A stretch of 64,000 nt of DNA from Micromonospora sp. C31 (GCF_018070575.1 NZ_JAGPXN010000012.1:124001-188000); one strand, 5' to 3'. Counted from the first letter of the stretch, positions 25,002 through 34,180 are shown. The notes: a model not told the origin generated them from the letters alone. Program-made: numbers and translations.

Positions 25002-26405
25002 ATGCGCTCCCAACCTGCGAACCCGGACTTTCGCTCGTCCTTCTGGCTGCGCGTGCGCGAGTTCGCCGTGCCGCCGTCCATGATCGAGGTTGCCACCGCC
25101 CGTCGGGCCGGCGGGGACTGGGCCGGGGCGTGCGCCGCCGCCCGCGTCGACGTCGACGTCGACCTGCGCTCCGTGGCCCGTACCCACGGCCGGGAACTCG
25201 CCGGCCGGCTCCGCGCCGACCTCCGCCACCTCGCTCCCGACCTGCTGCGCTGGCACCTGCCGAGGATCGCCCCCGACGGGCTGCTGCGGCCCGGGCTGAC
25301 CGTCCCGCTGGCCCGCTACGACCGGGGCGGACGCCACGGCGACGCGGTGCACCTCGTGGTCCGGACACCGCCGGCCTGGGCGGACGCCGGGCAACGGTTC
25401 AGTCTGGCGCTGTGGGACGGACCCCGGCGCGGTTCCGGGCCCCGTCGCCACCCGCACCCGCACCCCGACCGCCGGTTCCGCCTCGACCTGCACCGCCACC
25501 TGTGGGATGCGCGGCGGGCCGGTGAACTGCGGGTCCGCTCCGGGGCGCAGCGGACACCCGAGGAAGGCCCCGGCGCGGCATCGGATCCACCGGCGACGGC
25601 GGAGCGGCGGCAGGGCTGGGCGGTGCGGAGGTGGCCCGCCGAGGCAGCCATCCTGCTCCGCGCCGAGGGGCGGACCAGCGGCCCGGTCGCCGTACGGGTC
25701 GGTGCGGGGCGTCACCTGATCCTGGAGGTGGCGTCGGCCGGGAACGGTCCCGGACCGCCCGAGGTGCGGGTCACCTCGTCGTCCCCGCGAAGCGGCGGCG
25801 GCCCGCACCGGCCCACGCCGGTGCTGCCCGACGCCGCGACCTGGGTGTCACCCGACCTGGAACTGCTCCGCGACGGCCTGATCGAGGCCGGTCGGCTGCA
25901 TCCGCTGGTCGCGTCGGCCCTGGCACCCGGCCATCCGGCGGTGACGGCGCCCCGGGTGGCCCGGGCGGCGCAGCCGCACCGCGTGCGCTGCCGGGGCGCC
26001 TGGCACCGGATCGGCCTGGTCGACGGGACGCTCGTCGCGCTGGACCACGATCCGGCCGAGGTCCGCCGGGAGGAGCTCCTGGCCGCGCTCACCGGCACCC
26101 CGCTGCCCTGTCTGCGGGCGATCGACGAGGCGCACCGCCACCCGGAGTGCCTTCCCGAGGTCCGGGCCCGCCTGGACCACGGCGACACCGCCGGCGCGCT
26201 GGCTGTCGTCGAGGCCCTGCTCGGACCCGACGCGCGGGTGCGCGACGGCGCGCTGCGGGACGAACTCGAGACGGCGGCGCTGCGGCGGGTCACGTACGGG
26301 CTGTTCCGAACGGGACTGGCCGGGTCCGGCCCGGGCCCCGCCACCGCCGAACGCCGCCGTACCCGCGACCGCCGCTCCCGCCCGCGCCACGGCATCGCCC
26401 GCTGA
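25002..26405 (+). CDS. Uncharacterised protein upstream of MoxR/VWA genes
   Basis: This 467-residue protein has no family I can name. It begins MRSQPANPDFRSSFWLRVREFAVPPSMIEVAT; ATG 25002 has AAGGTGAG at a suitable distance, while a GTG at 24996 would add two residues. The C-terminal 160 residues are mostly helical, with RGAWHRIGLVDGTLVALDHDPAEVRREELLAALTG and a repeated helix-turn layout. There is no signal peptide, membrane segment or clear catalytic motif. It lies 65 bp upstream of the MoxR-like ATPase gene in the same direction, so it is probably part of the same unit, perhaps an adaptor or substrate of that machinery. Confidence 0.7.
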   Translation: MRSQPANPDFRSSFWLRVREFAVPPSMIEVATARRAGGDWAGACAAARVDVDVDLRSVARTHGRELAGRLRADLRHLAPDLLRWHLPRIAPDGLLRPGLTVPLARYDRGGRHGDAVHLVVRTPPAWADAGQRFSLALWDGPRRGSGPRRHPHPHPDRRFRLDLHRHLWDARRAGELRVRSGAQRTPEEGPGAASDPPATAERRQGWAVRRWPAEAAILLRAEGRTSGPVAVRVGAGRHLILEVASAGNGPGPPEVRVTSSSPRSGGGPHRPTPVLPDAATWVSPDLELLRDGLIEAGRLHPLVASALAPGHPAVTAPRVARAAQPHRVRCRGAWHRIGLVDGTLVALDHDPAEVRREELLAALTGTPLPCLRAIDEAHRHPECLPEVRARLDHGDTAGALAVVEALLGPDARVRDGALRDELETAALRRVTYGLFRTGLAGSGPGPATAERRRTRDRRSRPRHGIAR

Positions 26406-26470
26406 CCGAGGGCCCCCGGCCCCCGCACCACCCTCCTCTCACCCGCCACGAGAAACGACAGGTGATCACC

Positions 26471-27712
26471 ATGCCCCCTGCCACCGTCAGCCCCGCCGAC
26501 GAAGCCCCCGGCGAGCGACTCGCCGTCGCCGCCGAGCTGCTCGCCCTGCTGCGCGACACCACCACCGAACCCCGATCCGACGCACAGTTGGAGGCACTGA
26601 CGCTGGCCGTGGCCGCCGACCTGCCCGTGCTGTTGTGCGGTGAGCCGGGCATCGGCAAGACCGCCGCCCTGACGCAGCTCGCCGAGGAACTGGACCTGCC
26701 GCTGACGACCGTCGTCGCCAGCGTCCACGAGCCGTCCGACTTCGCGGGGCTGCCGGTCGTCGGCGCCGACCCCGCCGCGCAGGGCGTCCCGATGGCGCCG
26801 CCGGACTGGGCCGTACGCCTGGCCCGGGCCGGCCGTGGGCTGCTGTTCCTGGACGAACTGTCCACCGCCCCGCCCGCCGTCCAGGCCGCCCTGCTGCGCC
26901 TCGTGCTCGAGCGGCGGGTGGGCGCGCTGCGGCTGCCGCCCGGCATCCGGATCGTGGCCGCCGCGAATCCGCGATCCTCGGCGGCCGACGGCTGGGAGCT
27001 GAGCCCGCCCCTGGCCAACCGCTTCGTCCATCTCCAGTGGACCCACGACCACGACGTCGTGGTACGCGGCCTGGGTGGGACCTGGCCCCGGACCGTACTG
27101 CCCCGGCTGCACCCGGAGCGGTTGCCGCAGGCCGTCACCTTCGCCCGCCGCGCGGTGTGCGGGCTGCTGTCCGCCCGCCCCGCGCTCGTGCACCGGCTGC
27201 CCGGCAACGAGGCCCGCCGGGGCGGCCCGTGGCCCTCGCCCCGCAGCTGGGACATGGCCCTGCGCCTGACTGCCTTCGCGACCGCGGCGGGAACCTCCCG
27301 GGAGGTGCTCTCGATGCTGGTGCGGGGCACGGTGGGCGACGGTCCGGGGCTGGAGCTGCTCGCCAGCCTGGACCGGATGGACCTCCCCGACCCCGAGGCG
27401 TTGTTGGCCGACCCGGCGGCCGCCGTCCTGCCCGAGCGGGGCGACCTGCGGCAGGCCGTGCTGGACGGCGTGGTGGAGGCCGTCCGTGGCCGCCCGGAGC
27501 GCTCCCGCTGGGACGCCGCGTGGGCGCTGCTGGTCCGGGCGCTGGAGACCGGGCCCCCCGACCTGGTGGTCGTCCCCGCGAGCACGCTCGCCGCCCTGCG
27601 GCGCGAGGACTGGGACGTGCCGGCGGCGATCGAGCGGCTCGCCGGGGCGGTGGCGGTGTCCCGGCGGGCCGACCAGGCCGGGCTCGCCGCCGCGACGGGG
27701 AGGGACCGGTGA
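26471..27712 (+). CDS. MoxR-type AAA+ ATPase
   Basis: This 413-residue AAA+ protein has Walker A CGEPGIGKTAA (about residues 56-66), Walker B LLFLDELSTA (about 138-147), sensor 1 in IVAAANPRS and an arginine-finger-type ANRF segment (PPLANRFVHL). The order and spacing fit MoxR-family chaperone ATPases, which work with von Willebrand factor A proteins to assemble or activate targets. A VWA gene overlaps its stop codon by 4 bp (GTGA), the classic MoxR-VWA pairing. The start is ATG 26471. The target is unknown. Confidence 0.9.
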   Translation: MPPATVSPADEAPGERLAVAAELLALLRDTTTEPRSDAQLEALTLAVAADLPVLLCGEPGIGKTAALTQLAEELDLPLTTVVASVHEPSDFAGLPVVGADPAAQGVPMAPPDWAVRLARAGRGLLFLDELSTAPPAVQAALLRLVLERRVGALRLPPGIRIVAAANPRSSAADGWELSPPLANRFVHLQWTHDHDVVVRGLGGTWPRTVLPRLHPERLPQAVTFARRAVCGLLSARPALVHRLPGNEARRGGPWPSPRSWDMALRLTAFATAAGTSREVLSMLVRGTVGDGPGLELLASLDRMDLPDPEALLADPAAAVLPERGDLRQAVLDGVVEAVRGRPERSRWDAAWALLVRALETGPPDLVVVPASTLAALRREDWDVPAAIERLAGAVAVSRRADQAGLAAATGRDR

Positions 27713-28974
27713 TCGCGGGCACGGGGGCGCTGGACCGCGAGAAGCTCTTCGCCGCCCGGCTGCACGCCGTTCGGGTCCGGCCCTACCTGGCGTCGGCGCT
27801 GTTCGCTCTGCACGTGGTGCAGTCGCGCCTGGTGCCGACGATGGCGGTGGACCGGCACTGGCGGTGCTACGCCTCCCCGCTGTTCGTGGACCGGACCCCG
27901 GTCGACGAACTCGCCGGGGTGTGGGTCCACGAGGTCTCGCACCTGCTCCGGGACCACCACGGGCGCAGCGACCGGGTCGCGCGGGAACGGGGGCTGACCG
28001 GGCCGGGGGAGCGGCTACGGATGAACATCGCCGCGGACTGCGAGATCAACGACGACGTGTTCGGCGACGGGCTGGCCCGGCCCGACGGTGTCGTCGACCC
28101 GTCGGCACTGGGGCTGCCCGAGGGGGAGTTGATGGAGGACTACCTGCGACAGTTCGGGCTCGGGCCGCGTACGCAGGGGCTGGTCTGGCTGGACTGCGGC
28201 AGCGGCGCCGACGGGGCGCAGCGGGAGTGGGACCTGGGACCGGACGGCGCGCACGGCCTCAGCGCACAGGAACGTGACGCGGTGCGGTTCCGGGTGGCGC
28301 AGGGCATCGCCGGGCGCCCCGGGGACGTCCCGCAGGGCTGGCGCAGGTGGGCGGAGGAGGCCTTCCACCCGCCCCAGCCGTGGCGTGAGCTGCTGGGGGC
28401 GGCGGTCCGCTCGGCGGCCTCCGGTGCGGGCGGGGGCGAGGACTACACGTACGGCCGGCCGTCGCGGCGCTCCGTCGGGGTGCCCGGCGTCGTCCTGCCG
28501 AGCCTGCGGCGCAAGCCCCCTCGGGTCTGCGTGGTCGTCGACACCTCCGGGTCGGTCAGCGACGCCGAACTGGGCAGCGCCCTGCTGGAGGTCGCGGCGA
28601 TCTCCCGCGCCGTGGGCGGCCGGCGCGACCTGGTCAGCGTCCTGTCGTGCGACGCGGCGGCGCGGGTCCTGCACCCGCTGTGCCGCGCCGAGGAGATCCC
28701 GCTGGTCGGCGGGGGAGGGACGGACCTGCGGACGGGCCTCGCCCGGGCGCTGCGGACCCGGCCCCGCCCGGACGTCGTCGTGGTCCTGACCGACGGGCAG
28801 ACGCCCTGGCCGGCCGCGCAGCCGCCCTGCCGCACGGTGGTCGGGCTGTTCCCCCGCCCGCACACGTCCTCGGCATCGTGGGACGAGGACGCACCCGGGT
28901 ACGTGCCGGATCCACCGCCCGCATGGGCGCGGGTGGTGGCCATCGGGTCGTCCGGCGGCGACCGTGCGGCCTGA
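27709..28974 (+). CDS. VWA-domain protein with metallopeptidase-like HExxH motif
   Basis: This 421-residue protein is coupled to the MoxR gene by a GTGA overlap. The N-terminal half has WVHEVSHLLRDHH (HExxH, about residues 73-77) within a metallopeptidase-like domain, followed by MNIAADCEINDDVF, which may hold further ligands. The C-terminal half is a VWA-like domain with the MIDAS motif VVVDTSGSVS (D-x-S-x-S), GGGGTDLRTGL and VVVLTDGQTPW. This architecture matches the VWA-like/metallopeptidase proteins found beside MoxR ATPases. It probably binds a metal-dependent partner and is acted on by the ATPase; peptidase activity is not shown. Confidence 0.85.
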   Translation: MIAGTGALDREKLFAARLHAVRVRPYLASALFALHVVQSRLVPTMAVDRHWRCYASPLFVDRTPVDELAGVWVHEVSHLLRDHHGRSDRVARERGLTGPGERLRMNIAADCEINDDVFGDGLARPDGVVDPSALGLPEGELMEDYLRQFGLGPRTQGLVWLDCGSGADGAQREWDLGPDGAHGLSAQERDAVRFRVAQGIAGRPGDVPQGWRRWAEEAFHPPQPWRELLGAAVRSAASGAGGGEDYTYGRPSRRSVGVPGVVLPSLRRKPPRVCVVVDTSGSVSDAELGSALLEVAAISRAVGGRRDLVSVLSCDAAARVLHPLCRAEEIPLVGGGGTDLRTGLARALRTRPRPDVVVVLTDGQTPWPAAQPPCRTVVGLFPRPHTSSASWDEDAPGYVPDPPPAWARVVAIGSSGGDRAA

Positions 28975-29066
28975 CCCACCGGCTCTTTACCCTGCGGTCG
29001 GGGCCCCGGTCCGGGTGCCCTCGACCCCTGCCCGGCGGACGTTTCGGCACGCAGACCCGGTAGGTC

Positions 29067-29096
29067 CTTGCCGGCACCCCTAAATGTCCCGGCAAG
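29067..29096 (+). terminator. Hairpin between the VWA and SGNH genes
   Basis: CTTGCCGG (29067-29074) pairs perfectly with CCGGCAAG (29089-29096) around a 14-base loop and is followed by the T-containing ATCTTTCGTTCG. It lies about 90 bases after the VWA gene stop. A smaller inverted repeat, GATAT-6-ATATC (29111-29126), follows and may belong to the SGNH gene promoter. Confidence 0.55.
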
Positions 29097-29165
29097 ATCT
29101 TTCGTTCGTGGATATTCGGTGATATCAATCTCGCACTCGATCCCCTACCCCCCCCGGAGTGCGAC

Positions 29166-29969
29166 GTGCGGAGAACCCGTCTCGTTTCCCTCGCCCTGAG
29201 CCTGGCCACGGCTCTCGGCGTCAGCCTCACCCTGGCCGTGCCCGCCCAGGCCGCGCCCGCCGACCGCTACGTGGCGCTCGGCGACTCGTACGCCTCGGGC
29301 GTGGGCGCCGGCAGCTACACCAGCGAGAGCGGCTCCTGCAAGCGCAGCACCAACGCCTACCCGGCGCTCTACGCCACCAACATCAAGCCCGCGTCGTACC
29401 GCTCGGTCGCCTGCTCCGGTGCCACCACCACCAGCCTGATCAACACGCAGCTGTCGGCGCTGAGCTCCACCACCACCCTGGTCAGCGTCACCGTCGGCGG
29501 CAACGACGTCGGCTTCGCCAGCATCATGTCCACCTGCGTGCTCCAGGGCACCACCCAGTGCGTCGCCGCCGTCCAGGCCGCCGAGGACAAGGCCCGCGCC
29601 CAGCTGCCGGGCCTGCTGCGCAACGTCTACAACGGCATCAAGACCCGGGCGCCCTCGGCCCGCGTGGTCGTCGTCGGGTACCCGGTCTTCTACCAGCTCG
29701 GCACGGCCTGCATCGGACTGAGCGCCACCTCGCGGGCGAAGATCAACGAGGGCATCAACCTGGTGGACGACATCACCCGCACCGCCGCCGTCGCCGCCGG
29801 CTTCAAGTTCGCCGACGTGCGGTCGCAGTTCGTCGGGCACCAGCTGTGCAGCTACGGCACCAAGTGGCTGCACGCCCTCAACATCGCCAACCTCGGCGTG
29901 TCCTACCACCCCACCGCGGCCGGCCAGTCCGGCGGCTACTACCCGGTCTTCCGCTCCGTCGCGGGCTGA
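29166..29969 (+). CDS. Secreted SGNH-hydrolase esterase/lipase
   Basis: This 267-residue secreted enzyme starts at GTG 29166 behind CGGAG. The signal peptide (MRRTRLVSLALSLATALG, cut near AQAAPA) is followed by block I YVALGDSYASGVGAGSY with the catalytic Ser in GDSYASG, block III TVGGNDVGF, and the late His in GVSYHPTAAGQ. Six cysteines probably form three disulfides, as in Streptomyces scabies-type esterases and the S. coelicolor lipase. It probably hydrolyses extracellular esters or lipids. It has its own terminator and no cluster partners. Confidence 0.93.
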   Translation: MRRTRLVSLALSLATALGVSLTLAVPAQAAPADRYVALGDSYASGVGAGSYTSESGSCKRSTNAYPALYATNIKPASYRSVACSGATTTSLINTQLSALSSTTTLVSVTVGGNDVGFASIMSTCVLQGTTQCVAAVQAAEDKARAQLPGLLRNVYNGIKTRAPSARVVVVGYPVFYQLGTACIGLSATSRAKINEGINLVDDITRTAAVAAGFKFADVRSQFVGHQLCSYGTKWLHALNIANLGVSYHPTAAGQSGGYYPVFRSVAG

Positions 29970-29995
29970 CCGGCTCGCTCTCCCTCCGGACGGAC

Positions 29996-30020
29996 CTGGC
30001 CCCGCCCCCCTCGGGGCCGG
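29996..30020 (+). terminator. Terminator hairpin after the SGNH esterase gene
   Basis: CTGGCCCCG (29996-30004) pairs with CGGGGCCGG (30012-30020) with one G-T pair and a 7-base loop, 27 bases after the stop codon. Confidence 0.65.
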
Positions 30021-30137
30021 GACCGCCCGGGCGGGCGGACGGGGGCGCGTCGCCCGCGTGGCGGCCGCGCCCCCGTCCGACCCTCCGTACCGGAACGCCC
30101 GGTGACCCGGACGACCGGGCCGGAACCGGCCCGGTCG

Positions 30138-30440
30138 GCAGCGGTTGACGGTGGAGTTGCTCAGCCGCACGTTGCTGATGGTCAGGCTGTCCGCGCGGGG
30201 GTTCTCCACGATCCGGCTGTTCACCAGGGTGAAGTTGCGCAGCGTGATGTCCCGGTTGCCGGGGAACTCGGTGCGCTCGGCCAGCCGCACCTCGCCGCCG
30301 CCGCTGATCGTGCCGCCGCCGGCCGCGATGTCCACCCCCTGGCAGTTCTCGATCAGGATCGCGTTGTTGCCGGTGTCGGCGATGTCCACCCGGTCGATGG
30401 CGGTGCCGCCGTTCTCGGCGTCGACGGTGGTGGCCGTGGC
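30138..30440 (-). pseudogene. Remnant of a right-handed parallel beta-helix protein
   Basis: The minus-strand frame here reads like parallel beta-helix rungs: TTVDAENGGTAIDRVDIADT, GNNAILIENCQGVDIAAGGG, NRDITLRNFTLVNSRIV and SLTISNVRLSNSTVNRC. Such rungs occur in pectate-lyase-like and other polysaccharide enzymes. Only about 100 residues are present; intact relatives are several hundred. No signal peptide, ribosome-binding site or natural start is visible, and after NRC the frame runs into low-complexity Arg/Pro/Gly sequence. The fragment begins about 35 bases downstream of a LacI-type operator and a TTGACA box, as if an internal deletion joined a promoter to the 3' part of the gene. Confidence 0.55.
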
Positions 30441-30474
30441 CGCTAGCGATCCATATTCATCGATGTCAAGGCCA

Positions 30475-30490
30475 TGGTAAGCGCTTTCCA
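30475..30490 (-). promoter_or_regulatory. LacI-family operator-like palindrome
   Basis: TGGTAAGCGCTTTCCA is a near-perfect 16-bp palindrome around AAGCGCTT, typical of LacI-family carbohydrate regulators in actinobacteria. On the minus strand it is followed by TTGACA (30469-30464), a good -35, and then the beta-helix remnant. It probably once controlled a polysaccharide-degradation gene. Confidence 0.6.
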
Positions 30491-30880
30491 TGCGGCGGCG
30501 CGAAGGTCGTCGGCGCGGCCGGCGTCGGCGGCCGGGGAAGCTGCCTGATACCTGACAGTCGCCCGGCCGGCGAATCGGACCCGTGGATCGCGCGGCGGGA
30601 AGTCTGCCGTGGTGGCGCCCGTCGGGGCGGCCTGGCGGGCCGCAGGAACGGCCGAACCTGGGATTCCACGAAGGCGCCACCCGCGTCCCGAACTCTGGGA
30701 GACGTCTTGGCAGCGGAATCGACCGTCGTGGACTCTCTCTGCGGAGAGCGATGAATCAGTGGCTCATGGTCACGATGCGTCATCTCTCCGGTCGTCGACC
30801 TGGCACGGGGCGCGCGACCGATCACCGTTAGTAACGGGGGAGCGCTCGGTGGAACGCGTCATGCCAGTTCGCGGTTCGAG
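30491..30880. other. Intergenic region upstream of the NRPS operon
   Basis: I see no gene in this 390-bp stretch. Codon-position GC bias breaks down, and short frames have no ribosome-binding sites. It should contain the promoter of the 24.6-kb NRPS operon. I found no convincing -35/-10 pair, only the palindrome at 30825-30837. Confidence 0.5.
30825..30837. promoter_or_regulatory. Palindrome CCGTTAGTAACGG upstream of the NRPS operon
   Basis: CCGTTA and TAACGG form a perfect inverted repeat around a single G, 43 bases before the first NRPS start codon. The central TAGTAA (30829-30834) could act as a -10, but no matching -35 lies 17 bases upstream. It could be an operator for an unlinked regulator. 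Confidence 0.35.
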
Positions 30881-33800
30881 GTGAGCGCACCCGCGCGCTC
30901 CGCCGGGCCGGTCCGTCGGTCCACCCCGTCCCGCTCCCACGTCCGACCGGCCGCCGTCGACTCCCTGCACCGGATGGTCGAGGCCCAGGTCGACCGGACT
31001 CCCGACGCCGACGCCGTGTGGTGCGACGGGCAGGTGCTCACCTACGGCGAGCTGGACGCGGCGGCCAACCGGCTGGCCGCGCTCCTCGTCGACCGGGGGG
31101 TACTTCGGGGGGACCGCGTCGGCGTCTGCCTGCCCCGCGATCCCCGGCTCGTGGTCGCGCTGCTGGCCGTGCTCAAGGCCGGTGCCTGCTACGTGCCGCT
31201 GGACCCGGCCTACCCGGCCGCCCGGGTCGCCTTCATGACCGAGGACTCCGGGGCCCGGCTCGTGCTCACGGTGGCCGAGTTCGCCGACCGGTTCGCCGAC
31301 GCCGCGCTCCGTCTCGACGACCTCGACGTCGACGCCCGGCCGGCGGTCCGGCCCGACGTGCCCCGCGACCCGTCCGACCTGGCGTACGTCATCTACACCT
31401 CCGGGTCGACCGGCCGGCCCAAGGGCGTGGCCATCGAGCACCGCTCCGCCTCGGTGCTCATGCACTGGATCCGGGAGACGTTCACGGACGTCGAGCTGGG
31501 CGGCGTACTGGCCGCCACGTCCGTCTGCTTCGACCTGTCCGTCTTCGAGCTCTTCGGCCCGCTCTGCTGGGGCGGGCGGGTGGTGCTGGTCCGCGACGCG
31601 CTGGCACTGGCCGCGCCGGACGCCGACCGGCTGCCCGTCGCCCTGGTCAACACCGTGCCGTCGGCGATGAGCGAGCTGCTCGCGGCCGGCGCGCTGCCGG
31701 GAGACGTCCGCACCGTCTGCCTCGCCGGCGAGCCGTTGACCGCGACGCTCGCCGCCCGGGTGCTCGCCCGGCCGCACGTACGCCGGCTCTGCAACCTCTA
31801 CGGGCCGTCCGAGGACACCACCTACTCGACGTGGGCGGAGGTGCCGGCCGACGGGGGAGACCCGCCGATCGGCCGCCCGTTGCCCGGCACCCGCGTCTAC
31901 CTGCTCGACGCGGACGGCCGGCCGGTGCCGCCCGGTGAGCCGGGAGAGCTGTACCTGGCCGGCGCCGGGCTGGCCCGCGGCTACCTCAACCGGCCGGAGG
32001 AGACCCGCGCGCGCTTCCTGCCCGATCCGTTCCGCCCCGGGGAGCGGATGTACCGCACCGGCGACCGGGTCCGGCTGCGCCCGGACGGGCAACTGCACTT
32101 CCTCGGCCGGATGGACGACCAGGTGAAGCTGCGCGGCTACCGCATCGAGCTGGGGGAGGTGGCCGCGCGGCTGGCCGCCCTGCCCGGCGTACGCGAGGCG
32201 ACCGCCGCGGTGCGGACCGGGCCGAGCGGCGACCCGCTGCTCGTCGGCTACCTCGTCGGCGAGCGCCGCGACGACGTGCGGGAACTGCTGCGGCAGACGG
32301 TCCCGGCCCCGCTCGTGCCGTCCGCCGTCGTCTGGCTGGACCGCCTGCCGAGCACCCCCAACGGCAAGGTCGACCGGGCGGCGCTGCCCGCCCCGGAAAT
32401 CGCCGTCGCCACGATCGACGCCGACGGTGCGCCGATGGCCGGCTCCGCCGCCACGGTCGCCGCCGTCTGGCGGGACGTGCTCGGCCTGCCGGTGGACCGG
32501 ACGGACGCCGACTTCCTCGCCCTCGGCGGCGACTCCCTCCTGGCCGTGCGCTGCGCGACCCGGCTCGCCGCCGCGACGGGCCTGCCGGTCGCCCCGGCGG
32601 CGCTGTTCACGCACGCGACGGTGCAGGCGCTCGCCGACCACCTCGACGACCTGCGCCGGACCGCCGGCACCGCCGCCACGGACACCGCCGGCACCGCCGC
32701 CACGGACACCGCCGGCGCGACCGCCGGGACCGCGACCGCAGGGGCCGCACCCGGCGGCGGGCCGGGACGCCCACCGGCGGGTGGTACGCGGCCCGCCACG
32801 CCCGTGGACACGGCCCCGCTCTCGGCCGCGCAGACCCGGCTGTGGTTCCTGCACCAGCTCGACCCGGCCGACACCTCCTACCTGGTGTCGTTCGCGATCC
32901 GGCTGCCGGCCGGGACCGACCCGGAGGCGCTCGGCCGGGCGCTGCGCCGCGTGGTGGCCCGGCATCCGGCGCTGCGTACCGTCTTCCCGTCCACCCCGCA
33001 CGGCCCGGTGCAGCGGGTCCGGGACGACCTCGACGTCCCGCTGGTCGTCGCCCCGCCCCGTCCCGGGGTGCCGCTGGACGAGCGGCTCGACCAGCTCGCC
33101 GCCACCGACGCGCGTACCCCCATGGATCTCGCCGCCGGCCCGCTGCTGCGCGCCCGACTGGTCGCCGCCGACGACGGCCGGGCGGCGCTGCTCCTGGTCG
33201 CCCACCACATCGTCTGCGACGACTGGTCGTTCAGCGTCATCGTGCGGGACCTGGGCCGCGCCTGCGAGACCGAGTCGGCGGGCGCCGGGGCGGTCCCGCC
33301 GTGGCCGGCCGGCCCGGCGGCCGGCCCGGCGGAACTGGCCGTGGCACAGCGGGACTGGCTGGCCGCGCCGGCCGGCCGGGAGGCCGTGGCCGCCGTGGTC
33401 GACGCGCTGCGCGGCGCGCCGACGGCTCTGGAGCTGCCCCCCGCCGCGCTGCCCCCCGCCGCGCTGCCCCCCGCCGCGCTGCCCCGCGCCGACCGGCCCC
33501 CGGCCGGGGCCGCCCTGCGGACCCGCATCGACGACGGCACCGCCGCCGTGGTCCGGGACCTCGCCCGCGCCGGCCGGGCCAGCCTGCACATGGTCGGGCT
33601 GGCCGCCTTCGCCGCGCTGGTCGCCGCGGAGACCGGCCGCACCGACGTGCTGATCGGTGTCGCCTTCGCCGGCCGGACCAGCGTCGCCGCCGAGCAGAGC
33701 GTCGGCTGCTTCGTCAACACCATGCCCCTGCGCCTGCGGCCCGACCCGGACCGGCCCTTCGCCGACCTGCTGGACGAGGCGCGCGAGGCGACCCTCTTCG

Positions 33801-34180
33801 CCGCCGCCCACCAGGACGTGCCGTTCGACGTCGTCGTCGAGCGGCTCCGGCCGGCCCGGCAGCCGGGCCGCAACCCACTGGTCCAGGTCGCGTTCGGCGT
33901 GCAGAACGCCCCGGCGGCCCGGCACGTCGACGCCTCCGGCGGCGAGTTCGTCGGGGTGGAGCTGACGCCCGACACCGCCCGGCTCGACCTGACCCTCTGG
34001 CTCGACGAGCGCCGGGACGGGCTTGAGGCGCTCTGGACGTACCGCACCGACCGCTTCGACGGCGGCCTGGCCGCCACGTGGCACCGCCGCTTCACCGCAT
34101 TCCTGCGCGGCGCGGCCGCCGATCCCCGGCGCAGCCTCGCCGCATGTGCCCAAACCCTGGGGGGAACGAGAGATGAGTGA
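30881..34180 (+). CDS. NRPS, A-T-C (initiation module, Ala-like code)
   Basis: This 1,099-residue protein lacks any N-terminal condensation domain, so it can start a chain. The A domain (about 25-510) has YVIYTSGSTGRPKG (A3), NLYGPSEDTTY (A5), YRTGDRVR (A7), DDQVKLRGYRIELGEV (A8) and NGKVDRAALP (A10). Specificity residues read by eye are D-L-F-N-C-A-L-T-Y, nearest to the Ala code DLFNNALTY as I recall it. The T domain has GGDSLLAVR (Ser552). A repetitive Ala/Gly/Thr linker leads to a C domain with HHIVCDD at 775-781, where the usual DG is DD. It starts at GTG 30881 and overlaps the next gene by 8 bp. A-T-C order means this C domain joins the Ala-type residue to the next module's residue. Confidence 0.9.
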   Translation: MSAPARSAGPVRRSTPSRSHVRPAAVDSLHRMVEAQVDRTPDADAVWCDGQVLTYGELDAAANRLAALLVDRGVLRGDRVGVCLPRDPRLVVALLAVLKAGACYVPLDPAYPAARVAFMTEDSGARLVLTVAEFADRFADAALRLDDLDVDARPAVRPDVPRDPSDLAYVIYTSGSTGRPKGVAIEHRSASVLMHWIRETFTDVELGGVLAATSVCFDLSVFELFGPLCWGGRVVLVRDALALAAPDADRLPVALVNTVPSAMSELLAAGALPGDVRTVCLAGEPLTATLAARVLARPHVRRLCNLYGPSEDTTYSTWAEVPADGGDPPIGRPLPGTRVYLLDADGRPVPPGEPGELYLAGAGLARGYLNRPEETRARFLPDPFRPGERMYRTGDRVRLRPDGQLHFLGRMDDQVKLRGYRIELGEVAARLAALPGVREATAAVRTGPSGDPLLVGYLVGERRDDVRELLRQTVPAPLVPSAVVWLDRLPSTPNGKVDRAALPAPEIAVATIDADGAPMAGSAATVAAVWRDVLGLPVDRTDADFLALGGDSLLAVRCATRLAAATGLPVAPAALFTHATVQALADHLDDLRRTAGTAATDTAGTAATDTAGATAGTATAGAAPGGGPGRPPAGGTRPATPVDTAPLSAAQTRLWFLHQLDPADTSYLVSFAIRLPAGTDPEALGRALRRVVARHPALRTVFPSTPHGPVQRVRDDLDVPLVVAPPRPGVPLDERLDQLAATDARTPMDLAAGPLLRARLVAADDGRAALLLVAHHIVCDDWSFSVIVRDLGRACETESAGAGAVPPWPAGPAAGPAELAVAQRDWLAAPAGREAVAAVVDALRGAPTALELPPAALPPAALPPAALPRADRPPAGAALRTRIDDGTAAVVRDLARAGRASLHMVGLAAFAALVAAETGRTDVLIGVAFAGRTSVAAEQSVGCFVNTMPLRLRPDPDRPFADLLDEAREATLFAAAHQDVPFDVVVERLRPARQPGRNPLVQVAFGVQNAPAARHVDASGGEFVGVELTPDTARLDLTLWLDERRDGLEALWTYRTDRFDGGLAATWHRRFTAFLRGAAADPRRSLAACAQTLGGTRDE
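32663..32710 (+). repeat. Two tandem 24-bp repeats in the T-C linker
   Basis: The unit GCCGGCACCGCCGCCACGGA plus CACC occurs twice in direct succession and encodes an Ala-Gly-Thr-rich repeat in the linker between the T and C domains. The flexible linker probably tolerates copy-number change. Confidence 0.8.
33434..33490 (+). repeat. Tandem 15-bp repeats inside the NRPS C domain
   Basis: The unit CTGCCCCCCGCCGCG occurs three times exactly, followed by a partial fourth copy. It encodes Leu-Pro-Pro-Ala-Ala repeats in a loop between the two halves of the condensation domain. Confidence 0.85.

Noticed and set aside
30583..30831. Small open frame of 82 codons upstream of the NRPS operon
   Set aside because: No ribosome-binding site, no codon bias and no recognisable sequence.
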